DNA of 64,000 nt from Pseudomonas sp. FP453 (GTDB lineage: Bacteria; Pseudomonadota; Gammaproteobacteria; Pseudomonadales; Pseudomonadaceae), in NCBI RefSeq assembly GCF_030687495.1, contig NZ_CP117435.1:2236501-2300500 (forward strand). The letters run 5' to 3'. A program made the translations under genes and the position numbers. A model generated the notes under the pieces. The model worked only from the letters and a program-made list of their open reading frames with translations, made no database searches and had not been told where the DNA came from. Every line of letters begins with the position of its first letter. Position 1 is the stretch's first letter. Shown one piece after another: positions 9,409 through 17,996 of the stretch.

Positions 9409-10197
9409 ATGAAACTCTGCTGGATACACCCCACGGGCCGCAACGCGGCCCTTGAATCGTTGTGGAACACCATTCACCAGAGTGTGGGCGCGGCCGTGGC
9501 GCCGGGTGTGCAACTGGACTTCCGTTTCCTCGATAACAGCGGCGGCTTCACCCGTTCGCTCTACGCCGAGCACCTGAATTCGGTGCTGATGGTGGAAGCG
9601 GCCATCCAGGCCCAGGCCGACGGCTACGACGGTGTGTTTCTCGGCTGCTGGAATGACCCGTTATGGGAGGCGCGAGAAATGCTCGACATTCCGGTGGCTT
9701 CGGTGGGCGAACAATCGATGTTGGCCGCGCTCGCCATGGGCCAGCGCTTTGCGGTGATCACCGTGTCGGATAAAACCGCCGTGGCCATCGAGCGCGACAT
9801 CGTCGGGTATGGCCTGAGTGAGCGCTGTATTCGTCAGCCGGTTCGTTCGATAAAACCGTTTTCCAGCCTGGAGTTATTGCTGGAAGCGACTCACTCGCCG
9901 CAGACGAGCTTTATCCCACGCCTGGAAGCCGTGGCGCAGCAGTGCATTGCCGAGGGTGCGGACGTGATCCTGGTGGGCTGTGCCTATTACGGGCCGTTGC
10001 TGCGGCGCATCGGCTACCGCCAGGTCACGGGCACTCAAGTGCCGGTGGTGGACTCTTCCACCGTGGCCCTCAAATACCTGGAAGCCATGGTGGGCATTGC
10101 CCAGTGCACCGGTGTGGTGAAGAGTACGGCGAACCTGTTCGCTGGCATCGATGCGGCTTCCATCGCCCAGGCACGCAGGGCCCTGGGCCTGTTATGA
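9409..10197 (+). CDS. Aspartate/glutamate/hydantoin racemase family protein
   Basis: Members of this cofactor-independent family use two cysteines to invert or lyse at an acidic carbon (Asp/Glu racemase, hydantoin racemase, maleate isomerase). The 262-residue protein has both: C80 in GVFLGCWNDP and C191 in VILVGCAYYG, at the ends of the two half-domains. ATG 9409 has ACAGGAAG upstream and starts MKLCWIHPTGRN. Its stop overlaps the next gene (ATGA), so it is coupled to the AraC regulator. No N-terminal signal is visible, so it is cytoplasmic. Substrate choices include an alpha-amino acid or a hydantoin; sequence alone does not decide. Confidence 0.85.
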   Translation: MKLCWIHPTGRNAALESLWNTIHQSVGAAVAPGVQLDFRFLDNSGGFTRSLYAEHLNSVLMVEAAIQAQADGYDGVFLGCWNDPLWEAREMLDIPVASVGEQSMLAALAMGQRFAVITVSDKTAVAIERDIVGYGLSERCIRQPVRSIKPFSSLELLLEATHSPQTSFIPRLEAVAQQCIAEGADVILVGCAYYGPLLRRIGYRQVTGTQVPVVDSSTVALKYLEAMVGIAQCTGVVKSTANLFAGIDAASIAQARRALGLL

Positions 10198-11075
10198 GGG
10201 CATTGCCCGATGCGTTACAGCGCACGGTGCCGACCTTCAAACTCTACGGTGAGATACTGCCGTGGGCCTCGCCAGAGCCGCTGCACAGTGAATTGATCTG
10301 CGAGCGCAGCGGCCGTCTGGACTGGCATATTCCCAATCATCGACACGCTGACTTGGTGCACTTTGTGTACCTGCGCAGCGGTACGCTTGAGGTGCAACTG
10401 GAGGCCGCCCGGCATGCCTTGAGCGGGCCAGCCTTGATTGTGGTGCCGGTGATGGCGATCCATGGTTTTGACTTGGAGCCCGGAGCGGACGGTTATTCGG
10501 TCGCCATCCAGAAGACCTTTCTCGATGAACTCATCGCCCCCGGCGAGGCATTTGCCCGGGGCCAGCACTATCGGCTTGCCGATCATCCCCAGGTCGGCGT
10601 GCTCGATGCCTTGTTCAGCTTGCTGCATAACGAGTACACCGGCTCCGCCATGGGCCGCGATGCTGCGCTGCAAGGCGTGGTGCAAGTGCTGGCGGTACAG
10701 ATCGGGCGCTTGTCGGATAGCGGCGGAGCACCGCCGCGCGTGGACAGCAAAGGCTTGCACCACTTGCAGCGCTTCCAGAAACGCGTCGAGCAATGCTTTA
10801 AGCAACACGTGGCCATCGAAGTCCTGGCCAATGAATTGGGCATTACCGGCACCTACCTGAACCAGGTGTGCCAACGCCTGACGGGCAGCAGTGCGCTGCA
10901 TATCCTGCATAACCGCTTGATGCTCGAAGCCCGCCGCTTGCTGATCTACACCACCTTGACCATCAGCCAGGTGGCTGATGAGTTGGGCTTTGACGATCCT
11001 GCGTATTTCACCCGGTTTTTCAAACGCCATGCGGCGATCTCGCCGAAGGTTTTCCGGCAGAAACGCGGCGCATAA
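10194..11075 (+). CDS. AraC-family transcriptional regulator (PobR-like)
   Basis: The protein has 293 residues with an N-terminal cupin-like sensor (residues about 15-110; VPTFKLYGE, IPNHRHADLVHFVYL) and a C-terminal double HTH at about 190-290 (IEVLANELGITGTYLNQVCQRLTG, then ISQVADELGFDDPAYFTRFFKRH). The start of the sensor resembles PobR/HpaA-type activators of aromatic acid pathways. ATG 10194 overlaps the racemase stop (ATGA). It probably regulates the operon it belongs to or the convergent one, but I see no specific site for it. It ends 46 bases from the convergent RidA gene. Confidence 0.88.
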   Translation: MRALPDALQRTVPTFKLYGEILPWASPEPLHSELICERSGRLDWHIPNHRHADLVHFVYLRSGTLEVQLEAARHALSGPALIVVPVMAIHGFDLEPGADGYSVAIQKTFLDELIAPGEAFARGQHYRLADHPQVGVLDALFSLLHNEYTGSAMGRDAALQGVVQVLAVQIGRLSDSGGAPPRVDSKGLHHLQRFQKRVEQCFKQHVAIEVLANELGITGTYLNQVCQRLTGSSALHILHNRLMLEARRLLIYTTLTISQVADELGFDDPAYFTRFFKRHAAISPKVFRQKRGA

Positions 11076-11100
11076 AAAAGGCCGCGACAGATGCGCGGCC
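11074..11100 (-). terminator. Intrinsic terminator of the RidA operon
   Basis: GGCCGCG and CGCGGCC form a 7-bp stem around ACAGATG. Read on the minus strand it is followed by six T's, so it ends the minus operon whose last gene is RidA. The A-rich side overlaps the end of the AraC gene. Confidence 0.75.
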
Positions 11101-11120
11101 CCTTGGCTTAACCGAGCGGT

Positions 11121-11525
11121 TTACTCGGCGACGATCGCGTAGGTTTCGATTTCAACTTTCTGCCAAGGGCGCAGCATCGAATCCACTTGGATCAGGCTGC
11201 TGGCCGGGCGAATCGCATCGAACACTTCGCTGTGGGCCTTGGCCACCGGCGTTGCATCGTTGATGTCACGCAGGTAGACCACGGTGCGAACCACGTCTGC
11301 GGCGCTCATGCCGGCTTCGGCCAGCACCTTGTTCACGGTCACCAGGATGGCCTGGGCCTGCTCGTAGGCATTGCTGTGCTCGTAGTCGGGCGAGGCGCAG
11401 GTGCCGGAAATATGCAGGTGGTTGCCGACGCGCACGGCGCGGGAATAACCGAACACGGATTCGTACTGGCCGCCGGAGGAGATGTTTTGGCGAGGTGCGG
11501 TTTTGCTGGTCATGGTGGTTCTCAT
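11121..11525 (-). CDS. RidA family protein (enamine/imine deaminase-like)
   Basis: RidA (YjgF/YER057c/UK114) proteins are small trimeric enzymes that hydrolyse reactive enamines and imines to ketones and ammonia. This 134-residue member shows the family core FGYSRAVRVGNHLHISGT, QAQAILVTVNKVLAEAG, VVRTVVYLRDI and R106 in IRPASSLIQVDSM, the position of the carboxylate-binding arginine. The start at 11525 overlaps the stop of the upstream MHS gene (ATGA); an internal ATG at 11513 is an alternative. Its place in an operon with a flavin monooxygenase and SDR suggests it handles an imine from an amine oxidation step. That link is an inference. Confidence 0.92.
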   Translation of the reverse strand: MRTTMTSKTAPRQNISSGGQYESVFGYSRAVRVGNHLHISGTCASPDYEHSNAYEQAQAILVTVNKVLAEAGMSAADVVRTVVYLRDINDATPVAKAHSEVFDAIRPASSLIQVDSMLRPWQKVEIETYAIVAE

Positions 11526-12871
11526 TTTGGGAGGGGTTGGCCGGTGGAATCTTTGACGAACAGGATCGACACCAGGCCGATCACGGCGCCGGCAATCAGG
11601 TACCAGGCCGGGATCATCTGGTTGCCGGTGGCAGAAATCAGCCAGGTGTTGATCAAGGGCGCCGTGCCGCCGAACAGCGACACGGCGATGTTGTAGCTCA
11701 GGGCCAGGGCGCTGAAGCGTACGCGGGCGGAGAACAGCGACGTCATGGTCGCCGGCATGGCGCCTTCGAAGAACAGCTGGGACAGCGTCAGGATCAACAA
11801 CGCCGCCAGCAGGAATGCTGCGTTGCCGGTGTGCAGCAACATAAAGCAGGGGAACGCCATCACGATCAGCAGCACGCAGCCACTGATGATCATGCGATTA
11901 CGCCCCAAGCGGTCGGCGAGCAGGCCGGACACGGGGATCAGCACCAGCATGAACAGGGTGGCGGTCATGCCCAGGGACATGGCGAACGATTTGCTGTAGC
12001 CCAGCACGTTTTCCAGGTAGCCGGGGATGTAGCCGAGGATGATGTAGTAGGTGACATTGAACACCGTCACCAGGCCCATGCATTGCAGGATCTTTGGCCA
12101 CTCATTGACCAGCAGGCTGAACAGGCTTTGTTTGGGGGTGTTGGCTTTGTGCAGTTTTTCGCTGGCCTGGATTTCCTTGAACACTGGGGTTTCTTCCAGG
12201 CCCAGGCGCAGGTACAGCGCGATCAAACCGAGCAATCCACCGATTGCGAAGGGCACGCGCCAGCCCCAGTCCTGCATGACTTCATCACCCAAGCCGAGGG
12301 TAAACAGGCTGACCACCGCACCGCCGAGCAAAAACCCGGAGATATTGCCGAACTCCAGCCAACTGGTGAAAAAACTGCGGCGTTTGTCGGGCGAGTGTTC
12401 GGCGATAAAGGTGCAGGAACCGCCATATTCGCCACCGGTGGAGAGGCCTTGCAGCAGACGCATCAGAATCAGCAGGATGGGCGCGGCCACGCCGATGCTG
12501 GCATGGCTGGGGATCAATGCAATGGCAAACGTGGCGATGGCCATCAGGCTGATGCTTAACGACAACGCGGTACGCCGCCCGTATTTGTCGCCAATCGGCC
12601 CGAACACCAGGCTGCCCAGGGGGCGGATCAGAAAGCCTGCGGCGAAGGTGGCGTAGATCGCCAGCAATTGCGTGGTGGGGTTGTCGTCGTGGAAAAACGT
12701 CTTGCCAATGATGCCGGCAAGGGAGGAGTACAGTGCAAAGTCGAACCATTCGACCATGTTGCCCAGCGTCACGCCGACCACAGCTTTGGTCAGGCGTTTG
12801 CGAGCAGGTTGGGCCGGCGCACGCTCGGCGGAATAATCAGGTGAAATCGAGGAAGCGTAAACTTCGCCCAT
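11522..12871 (-). CDS. MFS transporter, metabolite:H+ symporter (MHS) family
   Basis: This is the second MHS symporter of the locus, with 449 residues and 12 predicted helices. It shares long identical stretches with the plus-strand copy at 7986: LGNMVEWFDFALYSS, RPLGSLVFGPIGDKYGRR, LLQGLSTGGEYGGS, FSALALSYN and VSLFGGTAPL. The differences are spread through the membrane segments, so it may carry a related but not identical compound. It is third in the minus operon monooxygenase-SDR-MHS-RidA, 89 bases after the SDR, and its stop overlaps the RidA start. Confidence 0.9.
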   Translation of the reverse strand: MGEVYASSISPDYSAERAPAQPARKRLTKAVVGVTLGNMVEWFDFALYSSLAGIIGKTFFHDDNPTTQLLAIYATFAAGFLIRPLGSLVFGPIGDKYGRRTALSLSISLMAIATFAIALIPSHASIGVAAPILLILMRLLQGLSTGGEYGGSCTFIAEHSPDKRRSFFTSWLEFGNISGFLLGGAVVSLFTLGLGDEVMQDWGWRVPFAIGGLLGLIALYLRLGLEETPVFKEIQASEKLHKANTPKQSLFSLLVNEWPKILQCMGLVTVFNVTYYIILGYIPGYLENVLGYSKSFAMSLGMTATLFMLVLIPVSGLLADRLGRNRMIISGCVLLIVMAFPCFMLLHTGNAAFLLAALLILTLSQLFFEGAMPATMTSLFSARVRFSALALSYNIAVSLFGGTAPLINTWLISATGNQMIPAWYLIAGAVIGLVSILFVKDSTGQPLPK

Positions 12872-12960
12872 GATATTGCCCTCTGGAATAATTGTAGTGA
12901 GGCAGCAGTCAATAGGGAGTCAGGCCCACGTCTAACGCGTGGGGCCTGCGATACAGCGAA

Positions 12961-13674
12961 TCAGCGCATAAATACACCACCGGCGATGCACAGCGATTCA
13001 CCGGTGACATAGCCCGGTTTGGCGCTCAGTTGCCAGACCCAATCAGCGATCTCTTCAACCCGTGCCGCACGCTTGAGTGGAATCGACGCCACCGCCGCTT
13101 CAATGCGGCCACCCGCGCGGGTGCCTTCGGTGTCGACCCAGCCTGGGGCGAGGGCGTTGACCACGATGTTGTCATCCGCCAGCTCAATGGCCAGCGAGCG
13201 CGTCATCGCCACCACGGCGGCCTTCGAAGCGCTGTACAGCAACTGGTTCTTGGACACGGTAAACGCATCCACCGAGGCGAAAAATACAATCGCGCCACCG
13301 CCTGCGGCCTTGAGATGGCGGCTGCCGATCCGCGCAATGTTCAGCGAGCCAAGCACGTTGATGTCGAAAATCTTGCGGTACAGCGCTTCGCTGAAGCTTT
13401 CCAGGGACGAGGTGGGGAAGATCCCTGCCGCGTTGATTACCGCCTTGAGCGGTGCCTTGCCGTCGAGGGCCGCGTCAATGGCGTCGGTCAGGCTGTCTTC
13501 GCGGGTGATGTCGCCGACCACGGGCGAGAACAGGGCGCTTGCAGGCTGCTTGCTCGGCGTCACATCGACGGCGACCACGTGCCAGCCTTCATCCTGAAAG
13601 CGTTGTGCGACGGCCTGGCCCATGCCGGAGGAGGTGCCTGTGATGATGACGCTGGCGTTCGGTGCAGTGCTCAT
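12961..13674 (-). CDS. SDR-family oxidoreductase
   Basis: A classical SDR of 237 residues. The cofactor motif TGTSSGMGQAVA is at 12-23, with VDVTPS after beta-2. NAAGIFP, the catalytic Ser in FFASVDAFT and the pair YSASKAAVVAMTRSLA are present, ending in the usual CIAGGVFM. ATG 13674 was chosen because GGAACCC lies upstream and the Rossmann fold starts eleven residues in. The reading frame is open for another 80 codons upstream, but that part lies inside the monooxygenase gene and looks random. It lies 14 bases after the monooxygenase, so the two probably act in sequence on one substrate. Confidence 0.9.
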   Translation of the reverse strand: MSTAPNASVIITGTSSGMGQAVAQRFQDEGWHVVAVDVTPSKQPASALFSPVVGDITREDSLTDAIDAALDGKAPLKAVINAAGIFPTSSLESFSEALYRKIFDINVLGSLNIARIGSRHLKAAGGGAIVFFASVDAFTVSKNQLLYSASKAAVVAMTRSLAIELADDNIVVNALAPGWVDTEGTRAGGRIEAAVASIPLKRAARVEEIADWVWQLSAKPGYVTGESLCIAGGVFMR

Positions 13675-13688
13675 AATTAGGGTTCCGA

Positions 13689-14978
13689 TCAGGCGAGTTG
13701 AGGTTGTGGGGCAGGGGTAGGCAGGGCCAGTTCGAGAACGTCGAGTTGGCTCTGGGTTTCCTGGTAGTTGGCCAGCCATTCCCGTTTGACGATGTCGATG
13801 CGCGAGTCGGCGGTTTGCAATTGGGCGAACTTGGCGGCGAGGCCTTTCATCCCGGCGGCGCGCAGTTTGAGGAAGCGCATCACCAGCTTGGTCTGTTCGC
13901 AGTACACCGGCCATTGCGGGCCACGCGGCGCGCCCAGGCCGATGTAGAACAGGCCTTCAAGGTTGGTCGGCAGGGTCATGGCGGCGGTGCGCAGTGGTGC
14001 GCCATCACGCCATTGCAGCAGGCTTTCGTCGAGGAACGGCAGGCGTGTATTGAAACCGGTGGCCCACAGGATGGTGTCGTAGTCGGCCTGGCTGCCATCG
14101 GTGAATGTGACGGTCTTGCCCTCGATGGTTTCGATGCCCGGCGCCACTTTGATACGGCCGTGCTGGATCCAGTACAGCAGCAGGGTGTTGACCACCGGCG
14201 GCTGGGCGTCCAGGTCATAGGTTTCCGGCGCGGGCAGGCCGGGGTAGTTCTTGTGGGTGCCGACACTGGCCATGATCAGCATGTTCATGATCATGTTCTG
14301 TTGTTCCGGCGCCAGTTGGCCGAGCAACGGCAACTCGCCGCGAGGCAGGCCGAACACGGTCTTGGGCTGGAACAACTGGCCCCGGCGGATGGCGATGGTG
14401 GTGTCCAGGCGCGCCTGGGCGGCATCCACCGCCAGGTCGCACCCGGAGTTGCCGAAGCCGACCACCAGCACTTTGCCTTTGATCTGCTGCACGTTTCGGT
14501 ATTCACCGGAGTGGATCGACACGCCGGTAAAGCGCTTGCCGACTTCAGGCACTTTGCAATCCCACAAGTGCCCGTTCGCGACCAACACCCCGGCATAGCG
14601 CTTGCTGGTGCCATCGGCCAGGGTCACATCCCAGCCGGCTTCACCGTTGTCGCCCAGGGGCTTGATGCTGCTGACAGCGGTGTTGAAGGTGATCTTTTCG
14701 CGCAGGCCAAACTGGTCGGTGTACGCGTTCATGTAGGTCTTGATCTGATCGCGGCTTGGGTACACGGGGTAGTCGGCGGGCATGGGGAACCCATCGAAAA
14801 ACGAACTGCTCTTGGGTGTGATCAAGTGCAGCGCATCGTAGTCGGTGTTCCAGTGGCCGCCGATGTGCGCGGACTTTTCGAAACAGTCCACCTGGAAACC
14901 GGCGTCAGTCAGGGTCTTCAAGGCAGCAAGGCCTGCGGCGCCGGCACCGATGATGCAGTAGCGTGGTTGATTGGACAT
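13689..14978 (-). CDS. Flavin-containing monooxygenase (FMO/Baeyer-Villiger type)
   Basis: This is a class B flavoprotein monooxygenase of 429 residues that would use NADPH and oxygen to oxidise an amine, sulfide or ketone. The FAD site is IIGAGAAGLAAL (GAGAAG at 11-16) with an acidic residue in CFEKSAHIGGHWN. The FMO fingerprint FxGxxxH is at 150-156 (FTGVSIHSGEYR). The NADP site is VVGFGNSGCDLA (174-179), and ILWATGFNTRLPF is the usual late motif. It heads the minus operon that also encodes SDR, MHS symporter and RidA. The region before it carries a strong palindrome at 15084-15102. An N- or S-oxygenase and a Baeyer-Villiger enzyme cannot be separated here. Confidence 0.9.
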   Translation of the reverse strand: MSNQPRYCIIGAGAAGLAALKTLTDAGFQVDCFEKSAHIGGHWNTDYDALHLITPKSSSFFDGFPMPADYPVYPSRDQIKTYMNAYTDQFGLREKITFNTAVSSIKPLGDNGEAGWDVTLADGTSKRYAGVLVANGHLWDCKVPEVGKRFTGVSIHSGEYRNVQQIKGKVLVVGFGNSGCDLAVDAAQARLDTTIAIRRGQLFQPKTVFGLPRGELPLLGQLAPEQQNMIMNMLIMASVGTHKNYPGLPAPETYDLDAQPPVVNTLLLYWIQHGRIKVAPGIETIEGKTVTFTDGSQADYDTILWATGFNTRLPFLDESLLQWRDGAPLRTAAMTLPTNLEGLFYIGLGAPRGPQWPVYCEQTKLVMRFLKLRAAGMKGLAAKFAQLQTADSRIDIVKREWLANYQETQSQLDVLELALPTPAPQPQLA

Positions 14979-15083
14979 TATGACTCCCCATTACTCAAAC
15001 GTTGGAAGCGCCTATTGTTGGCGTCCGTGGAATGAGTATCCGGTCAAGGACCAAGCGGATGAATGGGGCAAGTCATGTGCTTC

Positions 15084-15102
15084 CTATAGGCATCGCCTAT
15101 AG
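15084..15102. promoter_or_regulatory. Palindromic operator before the monooxygenase operon
   Basis: CTATAGG and CCTATAG are perfect 7-base arms around CATCG. The site lies about 106 bases before the monooxygenase start and abuts the stop codon of the upstream LysR gene. Its core ATAGG-N5-CCTAT also occurs at 7770-7784. The symmetry and T-N11-A form suit a LysR-type regulator, of which one is adjacent. Confidence 0.6.
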
Positions 15103-16029
15103 CTAAAACGACTCCAGGTGCGCGTAGCGGCTTTGGATGCGACTCAAGTGCGTGCGCATCAGGTTGAGCAGCACGCGGGTGGGCGGCGAGATGGGCGTGT
15201 CGTGGCGATGGATGAAGCCAAATACTTCGAAAATCGCTGGGGTGATAGGCGCCCAGCCCAGGCGATCATTGAAGCCCAGGTGGTGCAGGATCGGCCGGGT
15301 CGCGATCACATCGCCCAAGCCGCGCGCCGCCAATTCGAAGCCGGTGATCTGGTGTTCGACCTCAATGATCGGGTCCAACACTTCGCCACCTTTGGCTGCC
15401 AGTTGCGCCAGCAGGCGGCGGATCGGGTCGGCTGAGCGCCAGCGCGCTTCGGTAAGAATCAGCGGCGCCACCGCCAGGTCATTGATGGTTTTCGGCCCCT
15501 TGAGGCGCTCGGGGTCAGCACTGATATAGCCGACCTGGGCCGACCACACGGGCTCGCTCACCGTCAGGTTCTGCTGCTTGATGGGCAGCATCACCAGCCC
15601 CGCTTCGATCTCCCCCTGGCTGACCAGTTCGGCGATCTCCGAGGAGTTGTAGCCGACGATCTTGATGCGCATATCCGGGTGCAGGGTGCGGAACTCTTCG
15701 ATCAAGTCGGTGAGGAAGTAGTGATGCGCGGTGCCGAAGGTACCGAAACTGGCAACCCCGCCAGACAGTTCGCGCACCGCCTGCACGGCTTCATACCCCT
15801 GGCGAGCCGAAGTCACCATGCCTTGCGCAAACGGCTGCAGCCGTCTGCCGGCTTCGGTCAGCATCAATCGGCGGTTGGTGCGGATGAACACGTGTGTGCC
15901 CAGATGTTCCTCCAGCCGCAGGATCTGCTCCGACAGCGACGGCTGGGAAATATGCAGGCTTTCGGCGGCCTTGGAGAATGTGCCGTGCTCGATGGCGGCA
16001 AGAAAGTAGTTGAGCTGTTGCAGTGTCAT
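15103..16029 (-). CDS. LysR-family transcriptional regulator
   Basis: A 308-residue LTTR with the winged HTH at the N-terminus (LQQLNYFLAAIEHGTFSKAA, ESLHISQPSLSEQILRLEEH) and a periplasmic-binding-like effector domain from about 90 (FGTFGTAHHYFLTDLIEEF). MTLQQL at 16029 is the usual family start; an ATG four codons earlier (16041) is possible. It lies upstream of, and on the same strand as, the monooxygenase operon, and is divergent from the ABC/hydroxyproline-type operon at 16264. It could control either. The ATAGG-N5-CCTAT sites favour the monooxygenase locus. Confidence 0.92.
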   Translation of the reverse strand: MTLQQLNYFLAAIEHGTFSKAAESLHISQPSLSEQILRLEEHLGTHVFIRTNRRLMLTEAGRRLQPFAQGMVTSARQGYEAVQAVRELSGGVASFGTFGTAHHYFLTDLIEEFRTLHPDMRIKIVGYNSSEIAELVSQGEIEAGLVMLPIKQQNLTVSEPVWSAQVGYISADPERLKGPKTINDLAVAPLILTEARWRSADPIRRLLAQLAAKGGEVLDPIIEVEHQITGFELAARGLGDVIATRPILHHLGFNDRLGWAPITPAIFEVFGFIHRHDTPISPPTRVLLNLMRTHLSRIQSRYAHLESF

Positions 16030-16173
16030 AGGGCTGACCATCACCAATTTTGCACAAAATGGCACAAATCTGACGGATCGCGAAGCGGCACGCGGGCAAA
16101 TCCCTGAAACGTCCTCCACCTGAAAATAAAAATTCCTACGAACGATTGACACATCAAATCGTACAGATCTAAT

Positions 16174-16209
16174 CTGCATACAGCGCTGCATACATGACAG
16201 CGTATGCAG
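16174..16209. promoter_or_regulatory. Triple repeat of CTGCATAC before the ABC operon
   Basis: CTGCATAC occurs at 16174-16181 and again at 16186-16193, 12 bases apart. Its inverted copy GTATGCAG is at 16202-16209, eight bases further. The cluster ends 54 bases before the solute-binding protein gene. It may bind the GntR regulator at the end of the operon or the divergent LysR protein. Confidence 0.45.
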
Positions 16210-16263
16210 CTTCAACGCTTGTACCTTTCTGCCCAAAAAAAACTAAATATCGGTGAGGTCAAC

Positions 16264-17109
16264 ATGAAACAGCTCCATTCTTCCCCCCTGCGCAAGCTGC
16301 TCGCAGGCGTCGCTGTACTCGGCGCGCTGCTGGCGCAAGCGCCCGCACAAGCCGCTGATCCCACGTTGTGGCAAGGCATCCAAAAGGCCGGTGTACTGCG
16401 TTGCGGGGCAGCTGTGGCGGCGCCCTATGTGATGCGCGATGCGCGCTCGGGCGAGTACAGCGGCTACTTTGTCGACTTGTGCCGGGACTTCGGCGAGAAG
16501 GTGCTGAAGGTCAAAGTCGAATTCGTCGACACCAACTGGGACAACCTGGTGGCTGGCCTGCAAGGCGGCAAGTGGGACCTGGCCATGGCACTCAACCAAA
16601 CGCCGGAACGCGCCATGGCGGTGACCTTCTCGGTGCCGGCGACCGACTACCAGATCTCGCTGTTGACCAACAAAGACAATCCCAAATTTGCCAGTGCTGG
16701 CAATGCCATCAGCGACTATGACAAACCCGGTGTTTCCATCGCCGTGATGTCGGGCACGGCGGCTGACAAAGCCATCTCCAGCGTGGTGAAAAACGCCACG
16801 ATCATGCGCCTGCCGGGTATGGATGAAACCCGTCTGGCGGTGATGTCCAAGCGCGCCGATATACTGGTCGATGCCAATGACACCAACCACCTCTTCGCCA
16901 TCGCCAACCCGGATTGGACCAAGGAAATCCTGCCCGTACCGGCACTGGCGAAACAGGGCGTCGCCTTTGGCTTGCCACGCAATGCGGCACCTTCAGACCT
17001 GCAAGTCTTGAACATCTACCTCACGCAACGTCGAGAAACCGGGGAGATTTCCTCGCTGGTGGACAAGGCTTCTGCGCTCGCCAACGCCGGCGATAAAACC
17101 CCTCAGTGA
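16264..17109 (+). CDS. Polar amino acid ABC transporter, solute-binding protein
   Basis: A family 3 solute-binding protein of 281 residues that would bind an amino acid-like ligand in the periplasm. The N-terminus is a signal peptide (hydrophobic LLAGVAVLGALLAQAP, cleavage near AQA-AD at 30-31). Family features include IQKAGVLRCGAAVAAPYVM, YSGYFVDLCRDF, WDNLVAGLQGGKWDLAMA and TPERAMAVTFSVP. ATG 16264 has GAGGT upstream. It is the first of nine same-strand genes that end with a GntR regulator, and is followed by its own ATPase and two permeases. Confidence 0.93.
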   Translation: MKQLHSSPLRKLLAGVAVLGALLAQAPAQAADPTLWQGIQKAGVLRCGAAVAAPYVMRDARSGEYSGYFVDLCRDFGEKVLKVKVEFVDTNWDNLVAGLQGGKWDLAMALNQTPERAMAVTFSVPATDYQISLLTNKDNPKFASAGNAISDYDKPGVSIAVMSGTAADKAISSVVKNATIMRLPGMDETRLAVMSKRADILVDANDTNHLFAIANPDWTKEILPVPALAKQGVAFGLPRNAAPSDLQVLNIYLTQRRETGEISSLVDKASALANAGDKTPQ

Positions 17110-17163
17110 TGTTTTGATTTTCCCGAGAGCGGCTGGCAACAGGCGCTCTCCTGGAGACCTGCT

Positions 17164-17985
17164 ATGACCGCGCCTTATTTGGTGGCTGCCCAGCCACAGG
17201 ATTCGCTCACCCTTGATTCGGCCAAGGGCGATTTCATCCAGTTGCGAGACGTCTACAAGTCCTACGGCGAAGGCCTGGTGGTGATGGACCACCTGAACCT
17301 CGACATGCGTCCGGATGACCGGCTGGTGATCATTGGTCCGAGCGGTAGCGGCAAGAGTTCGTTGCTGCGGGTGATGATGGGCCTGGAAAGCATTCAGGGC
17401 GGCACCATCGCCTTTCAGGGCAAACCCTACATCGACGGCTGCGGCCGTGGCGCCGGCAAACCCTTGGATGCGACGTTGCAAGCCCAGGTGGGCATGGTGT
17501 TCCAGCACTACACCTTGTTCCCGCATTTGTCGGTGCTGGGCAACCTGATTCTGGCGCCGATGAAAGTGCATGGTCTTTCCAAGGCTCAGGCCACGGAAAA
17601 AGCGCGGGTGTTTCTGGCGCGGCTGGGCCTGGAGAGCAAGCTCAATGTGTACCCGAGCCAGTTATCCGGCGGGCAAAAGCAGCGCGTGGCGATCGCTCGC
17701 GCCTTGATGCTGGAACCCAAGCTGATGCTGTTCGATGAGGTGACCTCGGCCCTCGACCCGGAAATGGTCACCGAAGTGCAAGGCGTGATGATGCAATTGG
17801 CCGAAGAAAAAATGGCCATGATCATCGTGACGCACGACATGCATTTTGCCCGCAGCATCGCCACCCGCGTGGTGTTCTGCGCCCAGGGCAAAGTGGTCGA
17901 GCAGGGCCCGCCGGAGCAGATCTTCACTAAGCCCAGGGAGCCGCGTACCCGCGAGTTCCTGGAAAAAGTCCTGCACCTGGAGTGA
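17164..17985 (+). CDS. Polar amino acid ABC transporter, ATP-binding protein
   Basis: This is the ATPase of the polar amino acid importer, with 273 residues. It has Walker A GPSGSGKSS at 58-66, Q-loop MVFQHYTLFPHLSV, signature LSGGQKQR, Walker B LMLFDEVTSALDPE and switch His in VTHDM. It is GlnQ/HisP-like but has about 20 extra N-terminal residues before the ABC domain. It lies 54 bases after the solute-binding protein and 11 bases before the first permease. Confidence 0.95.
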   Translation: MTAPYLVAAQPQDSLTLDSAKGDFIQLRDVYKSYGEGLVVMDHLNLDMRPDDRLVIIGPSGSGKSSLLRVMMGLESIQGGTIAFQGKPYIDGCGRGAGKPLDATLQAQVGMVFQHYTLFPHLSVLGNLILAPMKVHGLSKAQATEKARVFLARLGLESKLNVYPSQLSGGQKQRVAIARALMLEPKLMLFDEVTSALDPEMVTEVQGVMMQLAEEKMAMIIVTHDMHFARSIATRVVFCAQGKVVEQGPPEQIFTKPREPRTREFLEKVLHLE

Positions 17986-17996
17986 GGCACGCCGCC

